64,000 bases of DNA from Actinomycetota bacterium (GTDB lineage: Bacteria; Actinomycetota; Actinomycetes; S36-B12), in the NCBI GenBank assembly GCA_030645615.1, contig JAUSNB010000012.1, positions 1-64,000 on the forward strand, read 5' to 3'. Below the pieces are notes generated by a model. It worked only from the letters and a program-made list of their open reading frames with translations. It did not search any database and had not been told where the DNA came from. Shown piece after piece: positions 16,858 through 25,081 of this stretch; position 1 is the stretch's first letter, and each line of letters begins with the position of its first letter. The position numbers were made by a program, and so were the translations under genes.

Positions 16858-17985
16858 ATGAGGAAAAGGCGTGCGGCCCTGTCGAGCGTCCTCATCAGCG
16901 CCATGTTCGTCTCGCTCGGCACCCTGTCGACATCGTCGGCCGCGCCGCGGAAGGACCTCAAGGAGGTCGAGCAGCAAGTGCGCGAGCTTCAGATGGAGGC
17001 CGGGTTCGCTGAGGAGAACGTGAAGGGCGCGCAGGCTCGGCTCGACGGAATCTCGCGCCAGCTCGACACGATCCAAGACCGGGCCGATCGCGAACGAGCC
17101 GAACTGCGAGTGGCGGTATCAACCATCGACGACATCGCGCGAGCGCAGTACACCAGTGGAGGCCTCGATCCCACGTTGCAGATCTTGATGGCCGAGGATC
17201 CGGCCGAGTTTCTCGCCCAAGCCGCCGTGATGGGGCAAGTCGAGCAGACCCAGCTCTCCCAGTTGCGGCGCGCCCGGACGAGTCGCCTTCGCCTCGCCCA
17301 GACCGAGGCGGAGATCTCAGACCGCGAGGCGGCGTCTCAACTGGTTCGGGACGAGCTGGCTGCCGCCGAGGAAGACCTCGCGTCACGGCTCGCAGCAGCC
17401 GAGGAGGTGCTGGCCACCCTCCAGGAGGAGGAACGGCAGCGCCTCGCGCAGATCGCCGAGGAGCGCCGTCAGCAGCAAATTGCCGAGGCGGCTGCGGCCA
17501 CCCAGGCGGCCCAACAGGCGAATGCGTCCTCGGAGGGCGGGTCGCCCGACAACGGACCCTCGGGCGGCGGGTCGCCCGACAACGGATCGGCTGAGTCCGG
17601 TGGAGGGTTCGCCGGTGGCTCCCGCGCCCAGGCCGCCGTGCAATACGCCCTCGCGCAGGTCGGGGAGCCGTACTCCTACAGTGCGCGGCCTCCGGACTCA
17701 TGGGACTGCTCAAAGCTCACGGCGGCCGCATGGGGAAGTGTCGGCGTGAGCCTGACGGCGCTGAGCTACATCCAGTGGGACGAGACCCGGCGAGTTCCCG
17801 TCAGCGACATCCAGCCGGGTGACCTGGTCTTCTACTTCGGCAGCGGTGCGCGTCATGTTGCCATCTACATCGGCAACGGAAAGATGGTCAGCGCGTCCAA
17901 CCCCCGGGATGGCGTCGAGATCATCGACTACCTCGGCCCCTGGTACAACGAGCGGTTCAGCGGAGTTGGCCGCGTCGTCGGCTGA
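16858..17985 (+). CDS. NlpC/P60 peptidoglycan hydrolase with coiled coil (copy A)
   Basis: This 375-residue secreted protein has a signal peptide (1-30, ending near SSAAP) and a long coiled coil (about 33-220, heptad Glu/Gln/Leu/Arg). A Gly/Ser/Asp linker with repeated GGSPDNG follows, then an NlpC/P60 domain (about 255-375) with catalytic Cys in DSWDCSKLTAAAWG and His in ARHVAIYIGNG. This domain layout resembles RipA/PcsB-type cell-separation hydrolases that cleave the stem peptide. ATG 16858 was preferred to ATG 16846 because it aligns with the paralogue at 34897 and keeps the same distance to the operator. Its regulation suggests wall remodelling under metal stress. Confidence 0.9.
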   Translation: MRKRRAALSSVLISAMFVSLGTLSTSSAAPRKDLKEVEQQVRELQMEAGFAEENVKGAQARLDGISRQLDTIQDRADRERAELRVAVSTIDDIARAQYTSGGLDPTLQILMAEDPAEFLAQAAVMGQVEQTQLSQLRRARTSRLRLAQTEAEISDREAASQLVRDELAAAEEDLASRLAAAEEVLATLQEEERQRLAQIAEERRQQQIAEAAAATQAAQQANASSEGGSPDNGPSGGGSPDNGSAESGGGFAGGSRAQAAVQYALAQVGEPYSYSARPPDSWDCSKLTAAAWGSVGVSLTALSYIQWDETRRVPVSDIQPGDLVFYFGSGARHVAIYIGNGKMVSASNPRDGVEIIDYLGPWYNERFSGVGRVVG

Positions 17986-18154
17986 AGCTCGGCAAGATCC
18001 CCTCGCGCCTCCAGCCACGGCCAGGCGCCGGCTGGAGTTGTGCGCGTAAGGGCACAGAGAACCTTTACCCCGCCTCACGGGTACCGACACCCACGGAGGG
18101 CAGTCTGGAGATGCGGGGTCCACAAGGGCGGATCCCGCACCGGGAGGTCAAATC

Positions 18155-18376
18155 ATGAACATGTCCATTAAACACATCGTCGGAATGTTGGGCGTCGGTG
18201 CCGTGCTGATGGCCGTCCTGGCCGCCGTCGGCCTGCCAATCACGACCGTGCTGCTGCTCGCCTTCATCCTCGCCTGCCCGCTGATGATGGTGGCGATGAT
18301 GCTGCTGATGGGCGGGAACGGGATGAACCACGGCATGGATACGAAGCACGACGACGAGACCCACGCACATAGTTGA
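18155..18376 (+). CDS. DUF2933-like small membrane protein (copy 2)
   Basis: This 73-residue protein starts MNMSIKHIVGMLGVGAVLM. It has two membrane segments, then CPLMMVAMMLLMGGNGMNHGMD and a His/Asp-rich tail (KHDDETHAH). It is clearly paralogous to the protein at 6405. A GGAGGTC ribosome site precedes the ATG. A weak CCTTTAC/CCTCAC pair at 18062-18078 may be a degenerate operator. Met/His content suggests copper contact, by inference. Confidence 0.85.
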   Translation: MNMSIKHIVGMLGVGAVLMAVLAAVGLPITTVLLLAFILACPLMMVAMMLLMGGNGMNHGMDTKHDDETHAHS

Positions 18377-18644
18377 GGTGACGCGTCCGCCTCGTCGTTC
18401 GTGGGCCATGGACCACGGTCCCCTCCGTTTCAGGGGCGCTAGGGGTTGGCTGTCGGTTGGGTTGTCGCCTTGACCTGCCGCAGGTAACCGTCACGTCCAC
18501 GGTCAAAGCGATGGCTTCGAGTTGACGTCGCCTCGTTGGCGATGGCAGCGGGGTCGACGATGCACCCATGCGGGACTCGCCTACAGTCGCACGGACGGAT
18601 CCAGCGACCCGCGGGCTCGGGTGCCCCCCGTGCAGGGAGTCATC
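18377..18644. other. Intergenic region, no gene seen
   Basis: No frame with family resemblance or a ribosome site was found. The downstream part leads into operator copy 8 and the promoter of the membrane-protein gene at 18742. Confidence 0.4.
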
Positions 18645-18661
18645 CTTGACGCGATCTTCAC
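18645..18661 (+). promoter_or_regulatory. Direct-repeat operator, copy 8
   Basis: CTTGAC and CTTCAC start 11 bp apart, 80 bp before ATG 18742, pointing to the three-gene stretch 18742-21113. Confidence 0.6.
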
Positions 18662-18741
18662 CTGAAGGACGGAAGAATTGCAGGGATCCGGGCAGATAGT
18701 TGGGGTGGCACAGATCAATCCAGAGGGACGGGAGGCGCGGG

Positions 18742-19323
18742 ATGGTCCTGACCCCTCCGCTGCCCACCACGGCAGAGCAGATGGCGGCGGCCGAACGGCT
18801 GGGCACGTCGAACACGAGCAGGGACCGTGAACCGCCAAGCCGGAATGCGAGCTTCCTCCCTTCGCTCGCCGCGGGCTCGATACTGGTCGGCCTCGCTGCC
18901 GCCCTAGCGCTATTGGCCTTCTACGTAGCCGTGCTGACCCTCTTCGGTGGAATCGGCCACCTGGGCGACCAACTCGTCCAGGACGGGCCGTGGGTGGTGA
19001 TCCTGAGCGCCGGTTTCGGACTCCAGGCCGCCCTCCTGTTTGAGTTGCGGCGCAGGGGGCGCCTCGACGCTCAGTCAGGGTCGGCCGCGGGCGCAGGTGG
19101 CGGAGCGAGCGCAGGGGCTATGGTCGCCTGCTGCGCCCACCATGCAGCCGACCTGTTGCCACTCATTGGTGCCTCGGGAGCCGCCGTCTTCCTGACGGCA
19201 TACCGCACGCCCCTAATGCTGGTCGGTGTCGTCGTCACGGGGATCGGAATTGCACTGTCACTGAGGCGCCTTCGCCGCGCGCCTGTGGTGGTCGGGGCGC
19301 CAGCCGACGGTACACGACCATGA
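18742..19323 (+). CDS. Membrane protein with CCAHH metal-like motif
   Basis: This 193-residue protein has about five membrane segments. The most striking element is MVACCAHHAADLLPLIGASGA at about residues 128-148: adjacent Cys-Cys and His-His at the start of a membrane helix, a good candidate for soft-metal binding or transport. ATG 18742 has a strong GGGAGG site; the frame is open further upstream but without homology. Its stop overlaps the next gene (ATGA), so the two are probably a functional pair. No function is known to me. Confidence 0.75.
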   Translation: MVLTPPLPTTAEQMAAAERLGTSNTSRDREPPSRNASFLPSLAAGSILVGLAAALALLAFYVAVLTLFGGIGHLGDQLVQDGPWVVILSAGFGLQAALLFELRRRGRLDAQSGSAAGAGGGASAGAMVACCAHHAADLLPLIGASGAAVFLTAYRTPLMLVGVVVTGIGIALSLRRLRRAPVVVGAPADGTRP

Positions 19324-19787
19324 CCGGCTTGCCGGGCCCCTCGCGCACCCGCCGCGGGCGATCGGCCAGATGGCTCGGATGGGCGATCGCCCTCGGGGCC
19401 GTCATCGCCGTCGTGATCGTCGCCGCGCTCCTGTGGCGTTCCACCTTATCCGCGGTCCCTGAGCCTGGGCCGAGCCTGTCGACCCAGGTAGTGCAGGCCG
19501 GGGAGATCGAGGTAACCGTGACGCCCACGATGGCATCTGGCAAGGCGGGCTTCGCATTGGTCCTCGACACGCACTCGGTGGAGCTGGACATGGACCTCGC
19601 AGCAGCCGCCACGCTCACGGTCGACGGTCGCGACGCAGGGACCGCTTCGTGGGTCGGGCAGGAGCCCGGCGGCCACCATCGCGAGGGGACACTGACCTTC
19701 TCCGCGGATGTCGGTGACGGCTCGATCCTTGTCCTGCGCCTGGACGGCTTGGCTGAGCCCGTCGAGGTCACCTGGCCGGTGCCATGA
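19320..19787 (+). CDS. Exported protein with LDTHSVEL motif
   Basis: This 155-residue protein has an N-terminal membrane anchor (about 19-40) and a beta-rich extracytoplasmic domain (55-153). Conserved-looking elements are FALVLDTHSVELDMDL and GGHHREGTLTF, both with His in loops. I do not recognise a named family, but the pattern fits small extracytoplasmic beta-sandwich proteins. It is translationally coupled to the CCAHH membrane protein, which suggests an extracytoplasmic metal-binding partner. Confidence 0.7.
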   Translation: MTGLPGPSRTRRGRSARWLGWAIALGAVIAVVIVAALLWRSTLSAVPEPGPSLSTQVVQAGEIEVTVTPTMASGKAGFALVLDTHSVELDMDLAAAATLTVDGRDAGTASWVGQEPGGHHREGTLTFSADVGDGSILVLRLDGLAEPVEVTWPVP

Positions 19788-19826
19788 GCGCGAGCACCCA
19801 ACACGAGAATCCTCGAACGGTCGACG

Positions 19827-21113
19827 TTGGCCACTGACTCCGCCAACGTGTTCATCCGGCAGCTCACGGGTGTTCGATTCGTAGCCGCAGCGTGGGTCGT
19901 GCTCTACCACTACCAAGGCCCACTGGCCGCCGCAGGACTCCTGCCCCTGCCCGTCGTCTCCGACACGCTGCGGGTGGGCCGGCTGGGCGTCGACCTGTTC
20001 TTCGCGCTGTCCGGCTTCATCCTCACGCACACCTACCTGAGCGGCATGGGACCCGCGCTACGAGGCCGGTCCACCCTGCGCTTCTGGTGGCTGCGCCTCG
20101 CCCGGATCTACCCCGTCCACCTGGTCATGCTGGTGGTTGCCGGGCTGGCCGTCGTCATTCAGGCGAAGGTCGCGGGCGAGGAGCCTGGCCGCGCCTGGCT
20201 CAACCCGATCGACTTCGCCAAGAACCTCCTGCTTATCCAGGAATGGGGCTCCGACCCAAGCCGCGGCTGGAACTACGTGGCGTGGTCCTTGTCGATGGAA
20301 TGGCTGGCCTACCTGGCCTTCCCGCTCCTCGCCCTGGCCCTCTGGGCCCTGCACCGGGGCGCACCGACCTGGTCCCTCGTGGTCCTGTGGGGCGTCGCCC
20401 TCACCCCTCTCATGGAATACGGCCTGTCGACGGCGGACCCGTACTACGGCAGCAACTGGGGGTCGACGTACCGCATCTTCAGTGAGTTCACCGCTGGCGC
20501 AATCACGTACCTCGTGGTGCGACGCCTCCTGCAGGGTGGCCCGACTTCGTCGGACCCCGCGCCCCGGGTGGAGCGGGTCGCGTCCATCCTCTCCGTCCTG
20601 CTTCCGCTGATGGTCGTCGCCGGAGCGGTCTTCCTGGCCAACTGGCCAGCTGCCCAGCCACCGGGCACCACGCCGGCGGGCGGCGTCGAACCCCTGCCTC
20701 CCTACTACCACTTGCTGCTCGTGCCGTTCCTCGTCGCCTGGATCGGTGCCCTGGCCCTGTCACGACGCGGGCTCGCTCGGTGGCTGTCGACTCGCTCACT
20801 CGTCCTCGGCGGCTTCATCTCCTACTCGCTATACATGACGCACGTCGTCTGGCTCGGACTCTGGCGAGCCGCCCTCGGAGCCACGGGCCTCGACGGCGGG
20901 CTTGCGTACACCGCCGCGGTTGCCGTCCTGCTCGTCGGATCCCTGGGCATCGCCTGGCTGATGTGGCGGCTCGTCGAGGAACCCGCCCGGGTGTGGATGC
21001 GGCGGCTGGCGGGATCCCGGCCCACGCCCACCGAGGAGGCGGGGGAGGCCATCGCCGAGTCGACGGGCGACCTTGGCAGTGCTGCCCCCGTGCGACTGAC
21101 AGGCGACCCGTGA
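19827..21113 (+). CDS. Acyltransferase-3 family membrane enzyme (OafA-like)
   Basis: This 428-residue protein has about ten membrane segments, and the family motif RFVAAAWVVLYHY near residues 12-24 carries the catalytic His. GVDLFFALSGFIL and WWLRLARIYPVH are further typical elements, and a WSLSMEW motif follows in the middle. These enzymes add acyl groups to cell-surface glycans or lipids. The start is a TTG at 19827 or a GTG at 19848; the ribosome site is weak in both cases. The last 285 bp are antisense to the Lnt reading frame. Confidence 0.85.
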   Translation: MATDSANVFIRQLTGVRFVAAAWVVLYHYQGPLAAAGLLPLPVVSDTLRVGRLGVDLFFALSGFILTHTYLSGMGPALRGRSTLRFWWLRLARIYPVHLVMLVVAGLAVVIQAKVAGEEPGRAWLNPIDFAKNLLLIQEWGSDPSRGWNYVAWSLSMEWLAYLAFPLLALALWALHRGAPTWSLVVLWGVALTPLMEYGLSTADPYYGSNWGSTYRIFSEFTAGAITYLVVRRLLQGGPTSSDPAPRVERVASILSVLLPLMVVAGAVFLANWPAAQPPGTTPAGGVEPLPPYYHLLLVPFLVAWIGALALSRRGLARWLSTRSLVLGGFISYSLYMTHVVWLGLWRAALGATGLDGGLAYTAAVAVLLVGSLGIAWLMWRLVEEPARVWMRRLAGSRPTPTEEAGEAIAESTGDLGSAAPVRLTGDP

Positions 21114-22631
21114 TGCGGACAGCGCCACGGCCAGCAGCCCGGCGAGGACCAGGGCCGATTCGACCCATCCGCCCCATCGGGTCGCCGCCGTCTGCTCGGT
21201 CCGCAGGACCACGTCAGCCGTCAACGTGCCTGCCTCGCCGTCATCGAGCATGCTCACGACCGAACCGTCGGGCGCGATGAAGGCGCTGACGCCGGTGGTC
21301 GAGGCGACCGCCACGGATACGCCGTGCTCGATGGCTCGGGCGCGGGAGATCAGCAGCTGCTGCACGGGCTCCGCGGTTCCCGTGTAGGTGGCGTTGTTCG
21401 ACTGCACGACGAGCAGCTGCGCCGGCATCTGCATCGCCTCTCGCACGGTGGAGTCGAACGCCACCTCGAAGCACAGGACGCTCGCCACCCTCAGGTCACC
21501 GGCCCGCAGCAGCGCCGGTCCCGGCCCGGGGACGAAGTCACGGGGAACGGCGGCCAAGCGCCCGATCAGCGGCCGCAGCACGTCCCCGAACGGCACGTAC
21601 TCACCGAAGGGGACGAGATTTCGCTTGACGTAGCGGTCGCCCGGGCCTTCGGCCGGATCCCAGGCCAACGCGGTGTTCTCCAGGCGGCCCGGGCGTGCCG
21701 CCGACGCGATGGTCGCTCCAACGAGGATCGGCGCGCCGACCGACCTCGCGGCCGCCGAGATCACCCGGGCGGCCCCCGCGTCCGCGAAGGGGTCCAGGTC
21801 GCTCGCGCTCTCCGGCCACACCACGAGGTCCAGTTGCTCACCCGCGGGCGCGAGGGTCATCGTCAGGCGCGCATGCCGCCCAAGCACGTCGCGGACGCGG
21901 GCCCCACCGTCCTCGCTCACCTCGGACCCGCCCCCCTGCACCACCGCGACGCGGGCCGTGGGTCCCTCGCGAGCGGTGCCGTGGGCACTGCCGACTGCCC
22001 ACGTCGTGGCCAGGGCCAGCGACGCGGCCGCGACGGCGCCCACCCCGAATTGGCGTGGGCGCATCCGTTGGGCGTTCAGGAGCCCCCATGCCGCCGCGGT
22101 GCCAGCCAGTGCCACGAGGAAGGTCACGCCCGCGGCGCCCACGACGGACAGGGCGGGTGAGAGAGGCCCGTCGACCTGGCTGTGGGCAAGCCTCAACCAC
22201 GGGAATCCGCCCAGGGGCAACGCTCCCCTCCCGGCCTCCACGACCACCCACGCCAAGGGCACCGACAGTGGCCACAACGACTGGCGTTGCAGCAGTGCCT
22301 GGGCTGTGAGGAGTAGGGCCCACCAGCCCGCGCACAGCAGGACCGTGACCAGGTAGGCATCCCAGCCGATGACCCGTAGCCACGCCAGTGACGAAGCGAA
22401 GAAGACCGCCCCAGCGGCAGTCCCGAGCATCGCGGCCTGGGCCAATCGAACACCCTTGGTGGCGAGCGCGAGCAGCCCAACCGACACCGGTGCCGCCCAC
22501 CATTGGTTGGCAGGCGGGAAGGCGGCCGCCATGGCCACGGCGGCCGCAACGGCAAGGACCGCCCGGGAGGGCATGCCCGGCTCGCGCGCAACGGCCCTCA
22601 GCCGGAGCTGCTCAAGCACCGGCGCAGTCAC
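20829..22631 (-). CDS. lnt: Apolipoprotein N-acyltransferase (Lnt)
   Basis: This protein of about 600 residues N-acylates lipoproteins. Six N-terminal membrane segments (20-200) include the LGGFPWLRLAHSQ element. A nitrilase-type domain (220-480) carries catalytic Glu in FGEYVPFGD, Lys in YVKRNLVPF and Cys in VLCFEVAFDS. A last membrane segment (510-530) follows. Family members end near there, but this frame runs on for about 95 Gly/Pro/Ser-rich residues that are antisense to the acyltransferase-3 gene, so the real end may be earlier. The GTG at 22631 overlaps the upstream gene by 20 bp; ATG 22574 is possible. Confidence 0.85.
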   Translation of the reverse strand: MTAPVLEQLRLRAVAREPGMPSRAVLAVAAAVAMAAAFPPANQWWAAPVSVGLLALATKGVRLAQAAMLGTAAGAVFFASSLAWLRVIGWDAYLVTVLLCAGWWALLLTAQALLQRQSLWPLSVPLAWVVVEAGRGALPLGGFPWLRLAHSQVDGPLSPALSVVGAAGVTFLVALAGTAAAWGLLNAQRMRPRQFGVGAVAAASLALATTWAVGSAHGTAREGPTARVAVVQGGGSEVSEDGGARVRDVLGRHARLTMTLAPAGEQLDLVVWPESASDLDPFADAGAARVISAAARSVGAPILVGATIASAARPGRLENTALAWDPAEGPGDRYVKRNLVPFGEYVPFGDVLRPLIGRLAAVPRDFVPGPGPALLRAGDLRVASVLCFEVAFDSTVREAMQMPAQLLVVQSNNATYTGTAEPVQQLLISRARAIEHGVSVAVASTTGVSAFIAPDGSVVSMLDDGEAGTLTADVVLRTEQTAATRWGGWVESALVLAGLLAVALSASRVACQSHGGSTAKVARRLGDGLPRLLGGRGPGSRQPPHPHPGGFLDEPPHQPGDAQGSDEQDGNRGGVRKPAVEARGSEGGSPESEPDDVRHV

Positions 22632-24054
22632 GGGGATCCAGCGGTCGGACGCCTGTGTCGATGGCGTAGGGACGCTCCGGATGGTCGAAGGATTGGCGGC
22701 GGAGCGCGTCAATGCCCAGGGCACCGGCGGCAGCGGCGTGCAGGTTGTCGGCGTCACCTGCGGGGTGCACCAGGACCACTGAACCTCCGGGGGACAGCAG
22801 GCCCGCCAGCTCCGCCAGTTCGCGCCGGACGTGCGCCGGCGAGCCGAGGTAGTACAGGACCTCGGCGACGACCACCGTGTCCGCGGCAAGCACGCCCAAC
22901 GCCCCAAGACGGGCAGCCGCCGTTACAGCGTCGGCGACGAGAACCGTGACGTTGCCGAGCTCCCCGGTTCGCTCGCGGGCAGCCTCGACGGCAAGCGGAC
23001 TGATGTCTAGGCCGACTACGCGCGCACCGGGGAACCGGGTGCCGAGGGCCAGCAGGTTGTGGCCGTCGGCGCAACCGAACTCGACGATGGTCCGCGCGGT
23101 CGGTGGCACGGAGTCCACGAGCCGCTGCCTCTTCTCGTGCTCGTACGGCATCGTGCCGTACTGCCACGGGTCAGATGCCGCACGGAAGAGCGATTCGAAG
23201 ATGCGGCGACGAGTGCGGTTCGCGAACCGCGCGGGGAGGACGGACAGGCTCCGGAATGCCCAGCGATGGAACCAGCCGCCCAGTCGCGAGCCCGTGGGAC
23301 GAGGGTCTGCGGACGTAGCCGGGAGCGGTCCGGCGCGTCGCGACACGACCCAGGCGACGATCATGACGCTGCGCCAGAGCGCAGCCGTGGCCAGCGCCGC
23401 GGAAGCGGGCGCGCCTATCGCCACCAGGGTGGCGACCAGTGACGCATCGGCAATGCCGAGGCCCCACGGGGGAAGGGGCAGGTGCGTGAGCGAGCGGGCG
23501 ACGACGGCCGCGGCGGCGGCCTCGAACGGGCTGATCATCGCGCCGGCCGTGTGGGCCATGGAGACCGCGGCCCATGCGGTCGCAGCAGCGATGAGCGCTT
23601 CGCCCCCGAGGGTCGGCAGCACCAGGTGCGGGCCGCGGCGGGCAAGCCACTCCCGCGTCGCCGAGCGCACGTCCGTGCGGTTCGGCACCTTCGACCAGGC
23701 GGCGATCACGGCGACCACGGAGAGGATGAGCCAGGCGATCGCGAGGTTGACCGCTCCCCCGGCCGCAGAGTGACCGCGGGCGAGGAGCATGACGGACGCG
23801 ACAATGGCGGTCGCGCCGACGAGCGTCGCCGCGACGATGCGCACGGCATGGACGAGGTCGTCCTCGCCGCCCCCGGCTCGGTGCGGAAGGTGGTTCGCCG
23901 CACCGCTGAACCGGCCACCGGCCGCCAGGCAGAAGGCAGCAGGAAGCGACGGCACTGCGGTGCGCAACTGCAAGGCACCGGCGACCAGCCATGCGGCGAG
24001 CATCGCGACGATGACCCCGGCCGCCGTGATGTCGGACGCCGCAATGACCCTCAC
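22612..24054 (-). CDS. Membrane domain fused to a SAM-dependent methyltransferase
   Basis: This 480-residue protein has two parts. Residues 1-245 hold about six membrane segments that resemble the lysylphosphatidylglycerol-synthase-type membrane domain (PLPPWGLGIADASLVATLVAIG). Residues 275-470 form a class I methyltransferase with SAM motif I VEFGCADGHNLLALG, acidic residue in VVGLDIS, and a NodS-like shape. The fusion suggests methylation of a lipid or lipid-linked sugar at the membrane; the substrate is unknown. The start is GTG 24054. Operator copy 9 is 98 bp upstream, and lnt follows. Confidence 0.78.
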   Translation of the reverse strand: MRVIAASDITAAGVIVAMLAAWLVAGALQLRTAVPSLPAAFCLAAGGRFSGAANHLPHRAGGGEDDLVHAVRIVAATLVGATAIVASVMLLARGHSAAGGAVNLAIAWLILSVVAVIAAWSKVPNRTDVRSATREWLARRGPHLVLPTLGGEALIAAATAWAAVSMAHTAGAMISPFEAAAAAVVARSLTHLPLPPWGLGIADASLVATLVAIGAPASAALATAALWRSVMIVAWVVSRRAGPLPATSADPRPTGSRLGGWFHRWAFRSLSVLPARFANRTRRRIFESLFRAASDPWQYGTMPYEHEKRQRLVDSVPPTARTIVEFGCADGHNLLALGTRFPGARVVGLDISPLAVEAARERTGELGNVTVLVADAVTAAARLGALGVLAADTVVVAEVLYYLGSPAHVRRELAELAGLLSPGGSVVLVHPAGDADNLHAAAAGALGIDALRRQSFDHPERPYAIDTGVRPLDPRDCAGA

Positions 24055-24152
24055 CGCCGCCGACCAGTGCTCCTCGATAGCCGTGCCCTTCCGCTGCGAC
24101 CCTGACGCCTCACGATTCTTGCTCGGCTCGATGGACGTCAGGCAGGCATCGG

Positions 24153-24169
24153 CTCAAGGTCTGGTCAAG
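24153..24169 (-). promoter_or_regulatory. Direct-repeat operator, copy 9
   Basis: On the minus strand CTTGAC and CTTGAG start 11 bp apart, facing the methyltransferase-lnt operon. With copy 10 it forms a divergent operator pair. Confidence 0.6.
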
Positions 24170-24210
24170 TCGCGGGCCCCGCACGAACCAGCCGGCGACC
24201 GTCATGGCGG

Positions 24211-24227
24211 CTTGACCAAACCTTGAC
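24211..24227 (+). promoter_or_regulatory. Direct-repeat operator, copy 10 (perfect CTTGAC pair)
   Basis: CTTGAC at 24211 and 24222, facing the genes at 24320 and 25078. The 17-bp core is identical to copy 6. Confidence 0.65.
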
Positions 24228-24319
24228 GAGTTGTGAGGCCTTTTGCCATTCGGCGCCCGGCAGACTCGGTTGAGGTGGGAGTTGCCGGGCATGACCGCAT
24301 CGGGAGGAGGACCCAGTCC

Positions 24320-25081
24320 GTGCCGGTGCGCACCGAGACAATCACAAGGGCCGCGGGACCCGGCCTTCTGGACCACGCGCGGCGGCGCCCGGACGCACCG
24401 CTATGGCGTGCGGCAAGCGCCGCGCTGGCCGGGTTGCTGGTCGGATCGGCAGGCGCCGGTCCGGTGGGCTGGTGGATGACCGTGGCCGGGCTGTCGCTGC
24501 TGGCGTTGAGCACGCTCCAGGCACGGCCCCTGTCGGCGATCATCGCCGGATCCCTGGCCGGAGCGGTGGCACTCGGCGCCTGGCAAGCCACGAGCGCCAC
24601 CGGGTCAACCGTGACGGCGACAGCCGTGGCGATTGCCGTCTCAGCCGCTGCCGGGGCGGCGTACGGAGCGATCGCCCGCATGGTCCAGACCTGGGCCGGC
24701 TGGCCACTGCTCCTCCCCGTGGTCTGGCTGGCCATCGAGGCCTCGATCTCGGGGACCGTGACGCTGCCTCGCGTCGATCCCGCTGCCATCGCCGCCATCC
24801 CTGGCGAGCAGGCATCAAGCATCGTGGCGCTGGCGGCCGGCCCCGCCGTCGCATTCCTCCTCGGACTGGCATCGTGCTGCCTCGCCGCCGCCGCCGTTGG
24901 GATGCGCCGATGGTCACGGGCACGCACCGTCGTGGCATCCCTGGCCGCAGCACTCGCGAGCCTGGGAATCCTCGTCATCCTGGAGTCAGCCGTTCACGCG
25001 CATGACGCCCCGCCGAGCAGCACCCTGTCGGCCCGAGTGCTGGCTCCCGTATTGCTGGACAAGGGCAACTCGGACGCATGA
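24320..25081 (+). CDS. Lnt-like membrane domain protein without the nitrilase domain
   Basis: This 253-residue protein has about six membrane segments whose order and elements (VGWWMTVAGLSLLALSTL, then LLLPVVWLAIEASISG) recall the membrane half of apolipoprotein N-acyltransferase. The catalytic Glu-Lys-Cys domain is absent. GTG 24320 was chosen for its strong GGGAGGAGG site; the frame stays open to 24233. It may be a degenerate Lnt relative that modulates lipoprotein handling, but this is inference. It is translationally coupled (ATGA) to the VanW-type gene. Confidence 0.7.
   Translation: MPVRTETITRAAGPGLLDHARRRPDAPLWRAASAALAGLLVGSAGAGPVGWWMTVAGLSLLALSTLQARPLSAIIAGSLAGAVALGAWQATSATGSTVTATAVAIAVSAAAGAAYGAIARMVQTWAGWPLLLPVVWLAIEASISGTVTLPRVDPAAIAAIPGEQASSIVALAAGPAVAFLLGLASCCLAAAAVGMRRWSRARTVVASLAAALASLGILVILESAVHAHDAPPSSTLSARVLAPVLLDKGNSDA

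Noticed and set aside
18062-18078. Possible fourteenth operator before the DUF2933-like gene copy 2
   Set aside because: CCTTTAC and CCTCAC are only weakly similar to the half-sites, so it was not counted.
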